A stretch of 64,000 nt of DNA from Polyangium sp. y55x31 (lineage in GTDB: Bacteria; Myxococcota_A; Polyangia; Polyangiales; Polyangiaceae): contig NZ_JARZHG010000006.1 in assembly GCF_029946505.1 (NCBI RefSeq), positions 186,001-250,000 on the forward strand. Direction: 5' to 3'. Position 1 is the stretch's first letter. Each line of letters opens with the position of its first letter. Of this stretch, positions 48,065 through 57,248 are shown piece by piece. A model generated the notes under the pieces. It worked only from the letters and a program-made list of their open reading frames with translations, made no database searches and had not been told where the DNA came from. The position numbers were made by a program, and so were the translations under genes.

Positions 48065-49516
48065 CTAGCCCCGCGGCAAAATCACTTTGACCGTGGTGCC
48101 TTCGCCCTTTTTGGTGTCGACGACGACGCGGCCACCGTGCTGATCGACGATTTTGCGCACAATGGCGAGCCCGAGCCCGGTCCCCGCAGCCTTCGTCGTG
48201 AAAAACGGGTCGAAGATTTCGGCAAGGATATTGGGATCAACACCCGGCCCGGTGTCGCCGATGGAGAGCCACGCCTCGCGCTCGTCCGCGCCCACCCGCG
48301 CCCGCAGGACGCCGCCCTGAGGCATGACGTCGAGCGCATTGACCACGAGGTTCAAGACGACCTGCTTGAGCTTCTCCACGTCACCGACCGCGACGACGCC
48401 CGCCGCGAGCTCACGCACGAGCTCGAGCCCATGCGCAGCGATGGCCTCGGCCTCGAGGTCGAGGACCTCGTCGACGACGCGGCCGAGATCCAGAGGCTCG
48501 CGCTGCGGCGCACGCGGCCGCGCGAGCTCGAGGAAGTCCGTGAGCAGACGTTCGAGGCGCTTGATCTCGCTCTCCACGATGCGCACGCGCGCACGCATCG
48601 GATCCCGCACGGTCGGCGCTTCGAGTCGCTCGATGCCACGCGCGAGGAGGTGCAGCTCCAGGACGGCCGCGTTGAGCGGGTTTCGGATCTCGTGCGCGAG
48701 CCCGAGCGCGAGCGGCGCCATCGCGTTCAAGGCCTCCGCGTCGGCCGCGCGTCGTTCGAGGGCACGGCGCTCGGTCACGTCGATGCCGATGCCGTAGACG
48801 AGCTCGATGCGCTTGCCCGATCCGCGGACCGGGCTCAGGTGCCAGCGGACGCGCCGGATCGCGCCCATGGCGTCACGCACGCCGACCTCGATCTCGCTCG
48901 CGCCGCCGCCGTCGCGAACAGCGGCGAACGCGTGGCAGAACCTCTTTCGCCCGTCCTCGTCGACGATGTTGTCGGGCAAGGCGCCGCCGAGCGCGGCCTC
49001 GGTGGAGACGCCGGTCATGGCGGCGAGGCGCGGGTTCCAGAGGGTGATCTCGCCGGCAGCGTCGAGGCCGAGGATGAGGACGTCCGCCGCGTCGACGAGG
49101 GCCCGGTAGCGGCGTTCGAACTCCTCGCGCTCGCGCTTCAAGGCGATCTTTTCGAGGGCCTGCGCGACGGTGGAGATGAGCTCGGCGGGCCGGAAGTTCT
49201 TCAGGATGAACGCGAAGGCGCCGGCGCGGAGGGCGGCGATGGCCGTGTTGACGGTGGCGTTGCCGGTGACGAGGACGATCTCGCCGTGAGGGCAGGCCTC
49301 GCGCAGGGGGCCGATGAGGTCGACGCCGCTGCCGTCGGGCAGCTTGACGTCGACGACGGCGACCTCGAACCCATCCTTCTGGGCCCGCTCGAGCGCCTCG
49401 GCGCCGGTCTCGGCGAGCGAGACCTCGACGTCGAGGTCGGGATCTCCCGAGAGGACGTCCCGGAGGTTCTTCGCGAGGCTCTGGTTGTCGTCGACGATCA
49501 GGATCCGTGCCGCCAA
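48065..49516 (-). CDS. Receiver-PAS-histidine kinase hybrid
   Basis: 483 residues. Domains in order: response-regulator receiver (1-120; RILIVDDNQSL, phospho-acceptor Asp in VVDVKLPDG, Lys in FILKNF), PAS (about 135-250; ALVDAADVLILGLDAAGEITLWN), HisKA (LALGLAHEIRNPLNAA, phosphorylated His) and HATPase_c (VVLNLVVNALD, DTGPGV, GTGLGLAIVRKI). No membrane helix, so a cytosolic kinase probably controlled by phosphorylation of its own receiver. A TTG start at 49516 is chosen because GGAGGAG lies six bases upstream; an ATG at 49549 has none. Divergent from obg. Confidence 0.85.
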   Translation of the reverse strand: MAARILIVDDNQSLAKNLRDVLSGDPDLDVEVSLAETGAEALERAQKDGFEVAVVDVKLPDGSGVDLIGPLREACPHGEIVLVTGNATVNTAIAALRAGAFAFILKNFRPAELISTVAQALEKIALKREREEFERRYRALVDAADVLILGLDAAGEITLWNPRLAAMTGVSTEAALGGALPDNIVDEDGRKRFCHAFAAVRDGGGASEIEVGVRDAMGAIRRVRWHLSPVRGSGKRIELVYGIGIDVTERRALERRAADAEALNAMAPLALGLAHEIRNPLNAAVLELHLLARGIERLEAPTVRDPMRARVRIVESEIKRLERLLTDFLELARPRAPQREPLDLGRVVDEVLDLEAEAIAAHGLELVRELAAGVVAVGDVEKLKQVVLNLVVNALDVMPQGGVLRARVGADEREAWLSIGDTGPGVDPNILAEIFDPFFTTKAAGTGLGLAIVRKIVDQHGGRVVVDTKKGEGTTVKVILPRG

Positions 49517-49570
49517 TTTCGTCTCCTCCGCTGCCCGTATCCGTATCATTGTGGTAGAAGCCGCGCCGCC

Positions 49571-50599
49571 ATGCGGTTCGTCGACGAGTGTCAGGTCAAG
49601 GTGGTAGCAGGCAGCGGCGGCAACGGAGCCGTTGCCTTCCGCCGGGAGAAGTACGTGCCGTTCGGGGGCCCCTCGGGCGGCGACGGCGGCCGCGGGGGCG
49701 ACGTCGTGCTCGTCGGCGACGAAGGGATGAGCACGCTGCTCGACTTCGTCTACGCGCGGACGATCGAGGCGGAGCGGGGCGAGCACGGTCAAGGTTCGGA
49801 CTGCCATGGGCGCGGAGGCGAAGACCGCGTGGAGCGCGTGCCGCTCGGCACGCAGATCTGCGACGCCGAGACGGGCGAGCTCATCGCCGACGTGACGGCG
49901 CACGAGCAGCGTGTGGTCGTGGCACGCGGCGGCAAGGGGGGTCGGGGCAACATCCACTTCAAGAGCGCGGAGGAGCGAGCTCCACGGCGCGCGGAGAAGG
50001 GAGACCCCGGCGAGGAGCGAGAGCTACGCCTTTCGCTCAAAGTGCTGGCGGACGTGGGGCTCGTGGGCTTCCCGAACGCGGGCAAGAGCACGTTCGTCGC
50101 GTCGGTGTCGAAGGCGCGGCCGAAGATCGCGGACTACCCGTTCACGACGCTGACGCCGACGCTCGGGGTGGTGGAGATCGGCGGCGGGAGGCGGTCGGGC
50201 GGCACGCATTTCGTGATCGCGGACATCCCGGGCCTCGTGCCGGGCGCGAGCGAAGGCGTGGGGCTCGGGACGCGATTTCTGAAGCACCTCGAACGCACGG
50301 GGGCGCTCCTCCACCTCGTGACGATCGATCCGGGCGAGGGGCGGGATCCGCTCAAGGATTATCGGGCGATCCGGAAGGAGATCGCGAAATACAGCGAGGC
50401 GCTCGCGGCGCGGCCGGAGATCGTGGCCCTGTCGAAGGCGGACCTGCCCGAGGTGAAGGAGGCGTATCCGGCGATCCGAAAGCGCTTCAAGCGGGCGAAG
50501 ATCGATCTGCACCTCGTGAGCGCGGCGACGGGGGAAGGGATGCCGGAGCTGATCGCGGCCTTGTGGCAGATGGTGAGCGAGGGGCGTCGCTCGGCCTGA
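49571..50599 (+). CDS. obg: GTPase Obg/CgtA
   Basis: 342 residues. Gly-rich Obg domain at the N-terminus (GSGGNGAVAFRREKYVPFGGP...GGDGGRGGDVVL), then the GTPase domain: P-loop GFPNAGKSTF (about 166), DYPFTTLTPTLG switch I, DIPGLVPGA switch II, SKAD and SAATGEG. A ribosome-associated GTPase needed for 50S maturation and stress control; cytosolic and essential in most bacteria. The usual partners rplU and rpmA are not upstream here; the gene stands divergent from the histidine kinase across a 54-base gap. C-terminus ends soon after G5, without an extra OCT domain. Confidence 0.96.
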   Translation: MRFVDECQVKVVAGSGGNGAVAFRREKYVPFGGPSGGDGGRGGDVVLVGDEGMSTLLDFVYARTIEAERGEHGQGSDCHGRGGEDRVERVPLGTQICDAETGELIADVTAHEQRVVVARGGKGGRGNIHFKSAEERAPRRAEKGDPGEERELRLSLKVLADVGLVGFPNAGKSTFVASVSKARPKIADYPFTTLTPTLGVVEIGGGRRSGGTHFVIADIPGLVPGASEGVGLGTRFLKHLERTGALLHLVTIDPGEGRDPLKDYRAIRKEIAKYSEALAARPEIVALSKADLPEVKEAYPAIRKRFKRAKIDLHLVSAATGEGMPELIAALWQMVSEGRRSA

Positions 50600-50643
50600 A
50601 CGAGCGGCGCGTTTTTCCAGCGATTACATTCTAGAAGCGTCGC

Positions 50644-51888
50644 TCACCCACCCACGACACGCCGGCCCCGCACGTACGTCTCCCGCACGGGCGTCGTGTC
50701 GCTGCTGAACACGATCCGCGAGAGCACGTCGCTTTGCTCCTGCACGTAGGCCGGGAGCTCGATCACGCAGAAGTCCGCGTCCTTGCCCGCCTCCAGGCTG
50801 CCCGTCTCGCGCGCGAGCCCGAGCGCCTCCGCGCCGCCGAGCGTGCCGAGTCGGAAGAGGTCCTCGGGGGTGATCGGATCGCCGATGCACGTCGCATTGT
50901 CGTACGTGGAGGACATGATGCGCCGCAGGTCGAAGGTGCGGCCCGCGGCGACGTCCGTGCCGAGGGCGACGGGGATCGATCGGGCAGCCGCCTCGGCGAG
51001 GCGCATGCGGCCGCTGCCGAGGAAGAAGTTCGAATCGGGGCAATGCGCGATGCGCGCGCCGCGGTCGCGGACACGATCCCATTCGTCCGGCGAGAGGTGA
51101 ATGGCGTGCGCGAGGAGCGTGCGCTCGCCGAGCAGGCCGGTGCGGTCGTAGATGTCGAGGTAATCGGTGGCGAACGGGTGCACGGCGAGCGCCGCCCGGC
51201 ACTCGTCGGGGTTCTCGGAGACGTGCGTCTGGACGAACAGGCCGTGATCCCGGGCGAGCCGGCCGGCGCCTTCGAGCAAGGCGCGCGAGCAGGTGGGCGC
51301 GAAGCGCGGGGTGAGGACGAAGGAGAGGCGGCCGCGATCGTGGCCGTGGTAGGCGCGGACGAGCTCGGCGCAGGCGGCGAGCGCGTGATCCGCATCGACG
51401 CGGAGGGGCTCGGGGCAATGCTGATCCATGAGGGTCAGGCCCGCGAAGGCGCGATGGCCGCTCCGCGCGAGGGCCTCGAAGAGGACACGCGTGGCCCGAG
51501 GATCCGAGCTCGAATAAAGGACGGCCGTGGTGGTGCCGGCCGCAGCGAGGCGCTGCGTGAGCTCGGCGGCGACGGCGGAGGCGTGGCGCTCGTCGAGGAA
51601 GCGCGCTTCCTCGGGGAAGACGGTGCGTTCGAGCCACGGCAAGAGCGGGCCCGTGGCGCTGCCGATGACGCGCGTCTGCGGATAATGCAGGTGCGCGTCG
51701 ACGAACCCGGGCACGAGGAGGAAAGGACGAACGTCGCGCACGAGGGCGCCGTTCGGCGCGCCCGACCAAGGTTCGACGGCCTCGATGCGGCCGTCTTCGC
51801 CGATCACGAGGACGCCGTCGTCGAGGAACCGGAGGCCATCACCGCCCGAACACGGGGTCATGACCCTGCCGCGAAATGCCCGCTTCAT
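50644..51888 (-). CDS. guaD: Guanine deaminase
   Basis: 414 residues of the amidohydrolase family. Metal and substrate motifs: PGFVDAHLHYPQ (HxH), FVQTHVSEN, AHAIHLSPDEW, HCPDSNFFLGSGRM and LGTDVAAG with the catalytic Asp. The NFFLGSG and HYPQ patterns are characteristic of guanine deaminase, which converts guanine to xanthine and ammonia using one zinc ion in the cytosol. ATG 51888 has AGGGGGG seven bases upstream; a GTG six bases earlier is possible. Convergent with obg. It could work with the GMP reductase at 2446 in purine salvage, though they are not linked. Confidence 0.92.
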   Translation of the reverse strand: MKRAFRGRVMTPCSGGDGLRFLDDGVLVIGEDGRIEAVEPWSGAPNGALVRDVRPFLLVPGFVDAHLHYPQTRVIGSATGPLLPWLERTVFPEEARFLDERHASAVAAELTQRLAAAGTTTAVLYSSSDPRATRVLFEALARSGHRAFAGLTLMDQHCPEPLRVDADHALAACAELVRAYHGHDRGRLSFVLTPRFAPTCSRALLEGAGRLARDHGLFVQTHVSENPDECRAALAVHPFATDYLDIYDRTGLLGERTLLAHAIHLSPDEWDRVRDRGARIAHCPDSNFFLGSGRMRLAEAAARSIPVALGTDVAAGRTFDLRRIMSSTYDNATCIGDPITPEDLFRLGTLGGAEALGLARETGSLEAGKDADFCVIELPAYVQEQSDVLSRIVFSSDTTPVRETYVRGRRVVGG

Positions 51889-51933
51889 GCGCACCCCCCT
51901 CTCGCGCCGCGCGTCATGGAAAACCGAGGATCA

Positions 51934-52530
51934 TCAACGAATCGCAAGCTGGCTCCTCTGCGTCCATCCCATGAGCACACCGTCGGCGCCGGTTTGCAAG
52001 ACGAGGACCCACTCGCCCTGCTCGCGGACGACGAAGACCGAATCCCCGACGTTCACCTCACCCGTCGGATCAGCGTCCTCCGAGGCCGAGAGGCGCAAGG
52101 TCGCCTTGCGGCGCACGACGGCAGGTCGCATGCGGCCGCGCGGCGCCCCCTCGTCGGGCTCCGCGGAATCCGAAGGCCGAGCCGAGGCGCGTGGTCCATC
52201 ACGGAAAGGGTCGAAGCGCGGGCCGAGGAGCGGCTCGCTGCCATGCTCGTCGTCGTCCTCGTCGTCCTCGGCGAGCCCAGCCCCGATCGGGTGCGGATCG
52301 GCCGCGGGTCCTCCGAGGGGCGAGCGGAAAGAGCCCGAAGGGCCGAACGGCGCGAGGCCGGTGGCGCGAAGGAGCGCAGGCGTCGCGGAGACGGCGACGA
52401 AGCAAGCGGTCGCGACGAGGAGGAGCGTGGTGAGCGTGTCGATCCAGCGCCCCGGGCGCGACGCGGAGCCCTGTCCCTCGGGAGCACGGCCTTCGGGCGA
52501 AGGAGGCGGGGGCGCGGAGGAAGTCGTCAC
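51934..52530 (-). CDS. Membrane-anchored protein with SH3-like C-terminus
   Basis: 198 residues. One membrane helix (about 32-52, LTTLLLVATACFVAVS), an acidic low-complexity region (EDDEDDDEHG) and a C-terminal 60-residue segment with ATLRLSASEDADPTGEVNVGDSVFVVREQGEWVLV, the shape of a bacterial SH3 (SH3b) domain. SH3b domains usually bind peptidoglycan or proteins. GTG start, no ribosome site. Precedes guaD by 45 bases on the same strand and follows the FGE-like gene by 45 bases. Confidence 0.65.
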   Translation of the reverse strand: MTTSSAPPPPSPEGRAPEGQGSASRPGRWIDTLTTLLLVATACFVAVSATPALLRATGLAPFGPSGSFRSPLGGPAADPHPIGAGLAEDDEDDDEHGSEPLLGPRFDPFRDGPRASARPSDSAEPDEGAPRGRMRPAVVRRKATLRLSASEDADPTGEVNVGDSVFVVREQGEWVLVLQTGADGVLMGWTQRSQLAIR

Positions 52531-52575
52531 GAGGTCGAGGATAGGGCAGAGCGGGCGGCGCGGCAGGTCCCGCGG

Positions 52576-53676
52576 CTACTTGAGCTCCCGCGGCAGGGGC
52601 GCGACCGCAGGATCGGCATTGAAGCTCTTCGCCTCGAGGGTGGTCCCGACGGCGGCGCAGCAGCGGAAGCCCTGCTGGTAGAACGTGTGGTTCTCGTCAT
52701 GCGAGCGCGTGGAGGGCCGGCAGCGCGTGCGCACCGGGCCCCAGTAGCCGCCCTTCAGGATGGAGGCGTGGGCCTCCCAGCTCCGGACGTTCTTGGTCCA
52801 CTCGTCGACGTTGCCCGTCATGTCGTAGATGCCGAACGGGCTCTTGCAGCGCGGGCGCGAGCCCGAAGGGACGCCCTGCCAGAGGCGGTCGAGCTCGTTC
52901 ATGGCAGCGAGGCCGTCGCGAGGCTGCATGGCGCGCTCGTTGTAGGGGCGCCACTTGTTGTCGATGACGCACGCCTCGGTGTCGCGCACGTAGCCGTACG
53001 GATAGGGCTGCGCCTCCTCGCCCTCGCAGGCGAACGTCCACTCGTTCTCGTCACAGAGGCGCTTGCCCTGCTCGGCGCAGAGCTCGGTCGCCTCGTGGAA
53101 GTTCACCATGATGACCGGATAGTCACCCTTGCGGTTCGGGTACTCGAAGCGATCCATGCAGAAGTGCATGGGCTTCGTGGGCAGCTCCTTCGAGAGCGCG
53201 AGCCACTGGTCCCGGTCGAACTCGGCGCAGCGCTCGGGGTAGTCGCGGTTGATCCACTTCGTGCAGGTCTTCTTCTGCAGCTCCTCGACCGATTTGCCGT
53301 CGTAGGCGGCCGTGGCCGAGGGGTCGACCTTCATCGTGCCCTTCACCTCGACCATGCCGCCCGGACAGGCGCCGCGGTTCGCCTCGAGCATGTCCGTGGT
53401 CTCGGTCGGCTCGGAGGACGACGCGATGATCTGCCAGTGCTTGCCCCCGACGAGGCGCCACTCGTGGGTGGGCTTGCGCGGGACGACGCCGCGGATCGCG
53501 CCGAGCGCGAGCGAGAGCGGCAGATCCTGCTTCGCGGCGAACTTGACGATGCCCACGGCGGAAGCGACGACGCAGGCGAGCACGCTCGCGCCGACGACGG
53601 CATGAACCGTGCGTGATCCGCGTGGGGTCGGCTCCGGGGCAGGGGCAGGCGGCGGGGACGAGGTTTCTGCGGGCAT
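52576..53676 (-). CDS. FGE-sulfatase (SUMF1) fold protein, membrane-anchored, catalytic Cys pair incomplete
   Basis: 366 residues with a Pro-rich cytosolic start, one membrane helix (about 22-44) and a periplasmic C-type-lectin-like FGE domain (about 95-355): YPVIMVNFHEATELCAEQGKRLCDENEW, FGIYDMTGNVDEWTKN and GFRCCA. In true formylglycine-generating enzymes two cysteines in GGSYxCHxSYC bind copper; here the segment is GGYWGPVRTRC, so the first is Pro and only the second remains. It is therefore probably a binding or regulatory protein rather than an FGE. It follows the sulfatase-like gene by 19 bases in the same direction, an operon partner. Confidence 0.75.
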   Translation of the reverse strand: MPAETSSPPPAPAPEPTPRGSRTVHAVVGASVLACVVASAVGIVKFAAKQDLPLSLALGAIRGVVPRKPTHEWRLVGGKHWQIIASSSEPTETTDMLEANRGACPGGMVEVKGTMKVDPSATAAYDGKSVEELQKKTCTKWINRDYPERCAEFDRDQWLALSKELPTKPMHFCMDRFEYPNRKGDYPVIMVNFHEATELCAEQGKRLCDENEWTFACEGEEAQPYPYGYVRDTEACVIDNKWRPYNERAMQPRDGLAAMNELDRLWQGVPSGSRPRCKSPFGIYDMTGNVDEWTKNVRSWEAHASILKGGYWGPVRTRCRPSTRSHDENHTFYQQGFRCCAAVGTTLEAKSFNADPAVAPLPRELK

Positions 53677-53695
53677 GACGGTTCGACGCGCCTCG

Positions 53696-55825
53696 CTAGG
53701 GTGATGGTGCAATCTCGGCGGCGAGCTTCACGAGCCGGGCCACATCGTCCGGACGGTCTTCCGAGAGGTCTTTCGTCTCGCGCGGGTCGGCCCCGAGATC
53801 GAAGAGGAAGTTGCGGTTCTGCTTCTTGCGCTCGATCACCATGAGCTTGAGCGGCCAATCGATCAAGGCGACCCGCTTCGAGGCATACGCGAGCACGGGA
53901 GGATGACGCGGCGCGGTCGGTTCGAGGCGCGCATGCGGCAGGAGCGAGACGCCCGAGACGCCGTCGAGCGGCGCGCTCGCGAGGGCGAGCACCGTGGGAG
54001 CGACATCGAGCGTGCTGACCGCGCCGTCGCCGTATCGTCCCGGACGTCCGCCGGGCAGGGCGACGACGAGGGGCACGCGGATCATCTCTTCGTAAAGCGA
54101 CGAGCCGTGCCCCTTGTCGCCGTGTTCGCCGAAGCCCTCGCCATGGGAGCCGTGGACGATCCACGCGACGCGGGAGGCGCGGCTCCACTTCGACACGAAC
54201 GCCGCGATCTGCCCGATCTGCTTGTCGACGAAGGCAATTTCGCCGTCGTAGAGGCCCGGTTGGCCGCGGCCGAAGCGCAGGCCCGCGTGCTCGAGGTAAC
54301 GCTCGTGCGCGTCGAAGAGGTGGATCCAGAGGAAGATCGGCGCGTCCTTCTTGCCGAGGTCCTCGAGGACGGAGAGGGCCGCGCGCGTGGCGAGGGCGCC
54401 CGTGACGCTGCGCTCGGGGTGCTCCTCGCGGTAGACGGGCTCGAACCGATCGAAGCCCTGCGCGAAGCCACGATCCTCGCTGAGCCACGTGAACGAGACG
54501 ACCGCGGCCGTCGCATAACCGGCTCGCTTCATGCGCTCGGCGACAGTGTCGATCTCGTCCGCGAGCGTGGGCCACTCGCGCCGATTGTGCGGGGTCTGCG
54601 AGAGGGGTTTGCCCGAGACGAGCGGCGCGAGGGCGCGCTGCGTGTCGCTGCCCGTGGCATACGCGTGCTCGAAGACGACGCCACGTGCGGCGAGCTCTTC
54701 GAGGTGCGGCGTGGTCTTCTGGTCGTAACCGTACGCGCTCGTATGATCGGCGCGCACAGTGTCGAGCGTGATGAGCAGGATGTCCGGGCGCGAAGGATCG
54801 AGGGCCTTGCCCGCAGGCTCGGGCGCGGACGGGGCCGGCGCAGGCGTGCCCGATGACGGAGGCGGCGCGGAGCCGGGCGCGGCTGCCGGGGCTTTCGCCG
54901 GCGCCTCGGGGCGCGGCGTGTCGGCGCCGCTGCAGTCCTGATCGATGCCGTCGCCGGGCACGTCCTCGGCGCCGGGGTGGCGCCGCGGATCCCCTTCGTC
55001 GCAATCGCCGCCGCCGAAATGCGCGCCCATGCCGTCGCCGTCGCGATCGGTCCAGCGCTCGAGGGCCGAGACCATCATCGCCGCGAGGCCCCCGCCCGCC
55101 TGCACCGCACGACCGAGCGGCGGCGACGATTCGAGCCGCGCCGAGGCCGCGATCATGAGCACCGCCGCGAAGGGAACACCCAACGCGGAGGCGAGCTTGA
55201 GGAGTTTGTCACTGAGCTCGATCGAGGCGACGAGCGCGGTCGCGAGGACGGCGATCGCGAGGTCGACGAGCGCCGCGCCGACGGACGAGGCGCCCGCGCC
55301 GCCCGACGCGCGATGGAGCCATGCCGCGACGACGAGCAGCGGCAGGACCGAGACGACAGCGCCGCCCGCCGCGACGTGGAGCGGGCGAACGCCGCGCGCG
55401 ACGAGCCCCTGGCCGATCTCGACCATGCGGCGCGCGACGAGCGCGCAGGCGACCACGACGAACGCGCCTAGCACGCCGAACGTCGCGCCGCCGAGGCCGC
55501 GATGATGCGTGAGGGCCTTGAGCAGGCCCGCGAGGACCGCGAGCGCTGGAAGCGCGAGGCCGATCCAGAGCGCGATCCCGAGCGCCGCCGTGGGCCCGGC
55601 GCCCGCGCCGAGCACGCCCCGGAGGCCACGCCCCGCGGCGCGCAGGAGCACGATGGAGAGCGTGACGAGGGGCAAGAGCGCCGCCGTACCCACGAGCAAG
55701 CCGTCGAGGAGCGCCCCGCCCGCGCCGCTCGTCCGGAGCGCGGTGGGCACGGCCGAAAAAGCCGCGACCGCGAGCGCGAGCACGCACGCCTCCCCGAGGC
55801 GCATCGTCCAGCCGGTCTTCGTCAT
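53696..55825 (-). CDS. Sulfatase-superfamily membrane protein with Thr nucleophile and MopE-like motif
   Basis: 709 residues. Residues 1-250 contain about six to seven membrane helices. A linker holds DCDEGDPRRHPGAEDVPGDGIDQDC, the Asp/Cys pattern of MopE-type modules, followed by a Pro/Ala stretch. Residues 345-700 form an alkaline-phosphatase/sulfatase domain (DILLITLDTVRADHTSAYGY, IHLFDAHERY, VHGSHGEGFGEHGDKGH, RVPLVVALP). At the sulfatase Cys/Ser position is Thr395 (SDTQRALAPLVSGK), as in phosphoethanolamine- and lipoteichoic-type transferases, so formylglycine cannot form. A periplasmic phosphotransferase or hydrolase acting on envelope material is likely. Confidence 0.8.
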   Translation of the reverse strand: MTKTGWTMRLGEACVLALAVAAFSAVPTALRTSGAGGALLDGLLVGTAALLPLVTLSIVLLRAAGRGLRGVLGAGAGPTAALGIALWIGLALPALAVLAGLLKALTHHRGLGGATFGVLGAFVVVACALVARRMVEIGQGLVARGVRPLHVAAGGAVVSVLPLLVVAAWLHRASGGAGASSVGAALVDLAIAVLATALVASIELSDKLLKLASALGVPFAAVLMIAASARLESSPPLGRAVQAGGGLAAMMVSALERWTDRDGDGMGAHFGGGDCDEGDPRRHPGAEDVPGDGIDQDCSGADTPRPEAPAKAPAAAPGSAPPPSSGTPAPAPSAPEPAGKALDPSRPDILLITLDTVRADHTSAYGYDQKTTPHLEELAARGVVFEHAYATGSDTQRALAPLVSGKPLSQTPHNRREWPTLADEIDTVAERMKRAGYATAAVVSFTWLSEDRGFAQGFDRFEPVYREEHPERSVTGALATRAALSVLEDLGKKDAPIFLWIHLFDAHERYLEHAGLRFGRGQPGLYDGEIAFVDKQIGQIAAFVSKWSRASRVAWIVHGSHGEGFGEHGDKGHGSSLYEEMIRVPLVVALPGGRPGRYGDGAVSTLDVAPTVLALASAPLDGVSGVSLLPHARLEPTAPRHPPVLAYASKRVALIDWPLKLMVIERKKQNRNFLFDLGADPRETKDLSEDRPDDVARLVKLAAEIAPSP

Positions 55826-55928
55826 GCGAGGCGGAGGTGGGTGCGGAAAGGGCCCATGACGGCGAGGGCGTAGCACCAGGCCACGGAGCCGAAAAGACGA
55901 AAGCGGCGCGGCCCGAGACGGGAAAAAC

Positions 55929-57188
55929 TCAGGGCCCCGCGGGGCACGAAAGACCACACACGGCGGCGACTTGCCCGACGCAGTTGTCGTCCCAGGTATC
56001 GCAGCAGCAATAGGGGTCGTTGGCGCAGATCGCCTCGATGCACTGGATCTCGACCGCGCTCTCGTTGCAGCTCGTCGGGCTCAGGGCTTCGCCCGCCTGG
56101 CAGATGCCGTGGTTGCAGCCGGCGTTCTTGCAGCAGGACCCCGCCCTGCAGATGCCCGCGCAGCAGTCGGTGGCCTTCGAGCAGAAGCTGCCCTCCTGCC
56201 TGCACTGCCCGCACTGGCCGTTGATACACGAGCCGCTGCAGCAGGTGTAGCTCTCGTAGCACCCCTCGCCGTCGTTCGCGCATTGGCACGTGCCCTGGCA
56301 GTTGAGGGTGCAGCACTCGTCGTCGAAGTCGCACTGCTGGCCGGTCTCGGTGCACGCCGAGGGCTCGACGCAGCGCTCGATGCCGGGCTTGCAGAAGAGG
56401 TCGCCGCAGCACGGATCGGGTCCCGTGGGCGAGCAAGGCGCGGAGAGCGGCAAGCAGCCCGCGCTGCCGCAGATCCCGAGCGTCTCGTCGCAGCCGGCAG
56501 CGTTGCAGCAGTCCGCGTCCGCGAGGCAAGGCTCGTCGTCCGGCGTGCACTTGGGCTGCGTGCACGTGCCCTCGGTGCAGAGGCCCGAGCAACAGTCGAC
56601 GTCGCCCATGCAGTTGAAGCCGTCGGGCAAGCAGGTGTCCTCGCTGCACACGCCCGAGGCGAGGCAGACGCCGCTGCAACATTCGAAGCTCTCGGCGCAG
56701 GGCTCTCCGGGCGCGACGCACGGGGTGCCGCCGCAGCTCGGCGGATCGCCTTCACATTTGCCGGTGCAGCAGTCGACGTCGGACTTGCACGACGAGCCGG
56801 TCGTCACGCAGCAGCTCTGCCGGCTGCAGACGGCGGATCCGCCCGAGAAGCCGCAGCACTGCTCGTTCGTCGTGCAGCTCTGCCGGGCGCTCCGGCAGAT
56901 CGGGGGCACGTCGAGGCAACGGCGCGCGCTCTTGCAATCCGCGAGGCAATTGGAGAGCCCATCGAGGAAGAGCGCCTTGCCCTCAGCGGTCGCCACCGCG
57001 AGCTGCGAGCTCACGTGGCCCTCGCACTTGGCGAAGCCCGCGTCGCCGTAACAACGCTCGAGCAGATCGCAGAGCGCCTCGGGCGCGGAGGCGTAGCCGT
57101 CGAGGTCGAGGACGCCGAGGCAACTCGCGGCGCCGAAGGAGAAGAGCGCCGCGAGGAGGATGCCGAGCACGCGGCGAGGCCGGATCAT
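55929..57188 (-). CDS. Cys-rich lipoprotein with CC-repeat modules
   Basis: 419 residues. Lipobox SFGAASC (about Cys23) followed by LGVLDLDGYASAPEALCDLLERC. Residues 100-360 contain about ten short modules of the form C-x(5-7)-CC-x-G-x-C (ECCSGVC, DCCSGLC, DCCTGKC, TCCSGSC, DCCAGIC), a knottin/Dickkopf-like disulphide pattern. The C-terminus (370-419) has YCCCDTWDDNCV. Surely exported and heavily disulphide-bonded. Its N-terminal module is shared with the protein encoded at 57249-57854. Function unknown; a surface-structural or protease-inhibitor-like role is possible. Confidence 0.75.
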   Translation of the reverse strand: MIRPRRVLGILLAALFSFGAASCLGVLDLDGYASAPEALCDLLERCYGDAGFAKCEGHVSSQLAVATAEGKALFLDGLSNCLADCKSARRCLDVPPICRSARQSCTTNEQCCGFSGGSAVCSRQSCCVTTGSSCKSDVDCCTGKCEGDPPSCGGTPCVAPGEPCAESFECCSGVCLASGVCSEDTCLPDGFNCMGDVDCCSGLCTEGTCTQPKCTPDDEPCLADADCCNAAGCDETLGICGSAGCLPLSAPCSPTGPDPCCGDLFCKPGIERCVEPSACTETGQQCDFDDECCTLNCQGTCQCANDGEGCYESYTCCSGSCINGQCGQCRQEGSFCSKATDCCAGICRAGSCCKNAGCNHGICQAGEALSPTSCNESAVEIQCIEAICANDPYCCCDTWDDNCVGQVAAVCGLSCPAGP

Positions 57189-57248
57189 GGCGCTTCGAGA
57201 GGGCGAAGGTTCGTGACGCGACGCTCCGGCATGCACGTTCGAGTCCCC

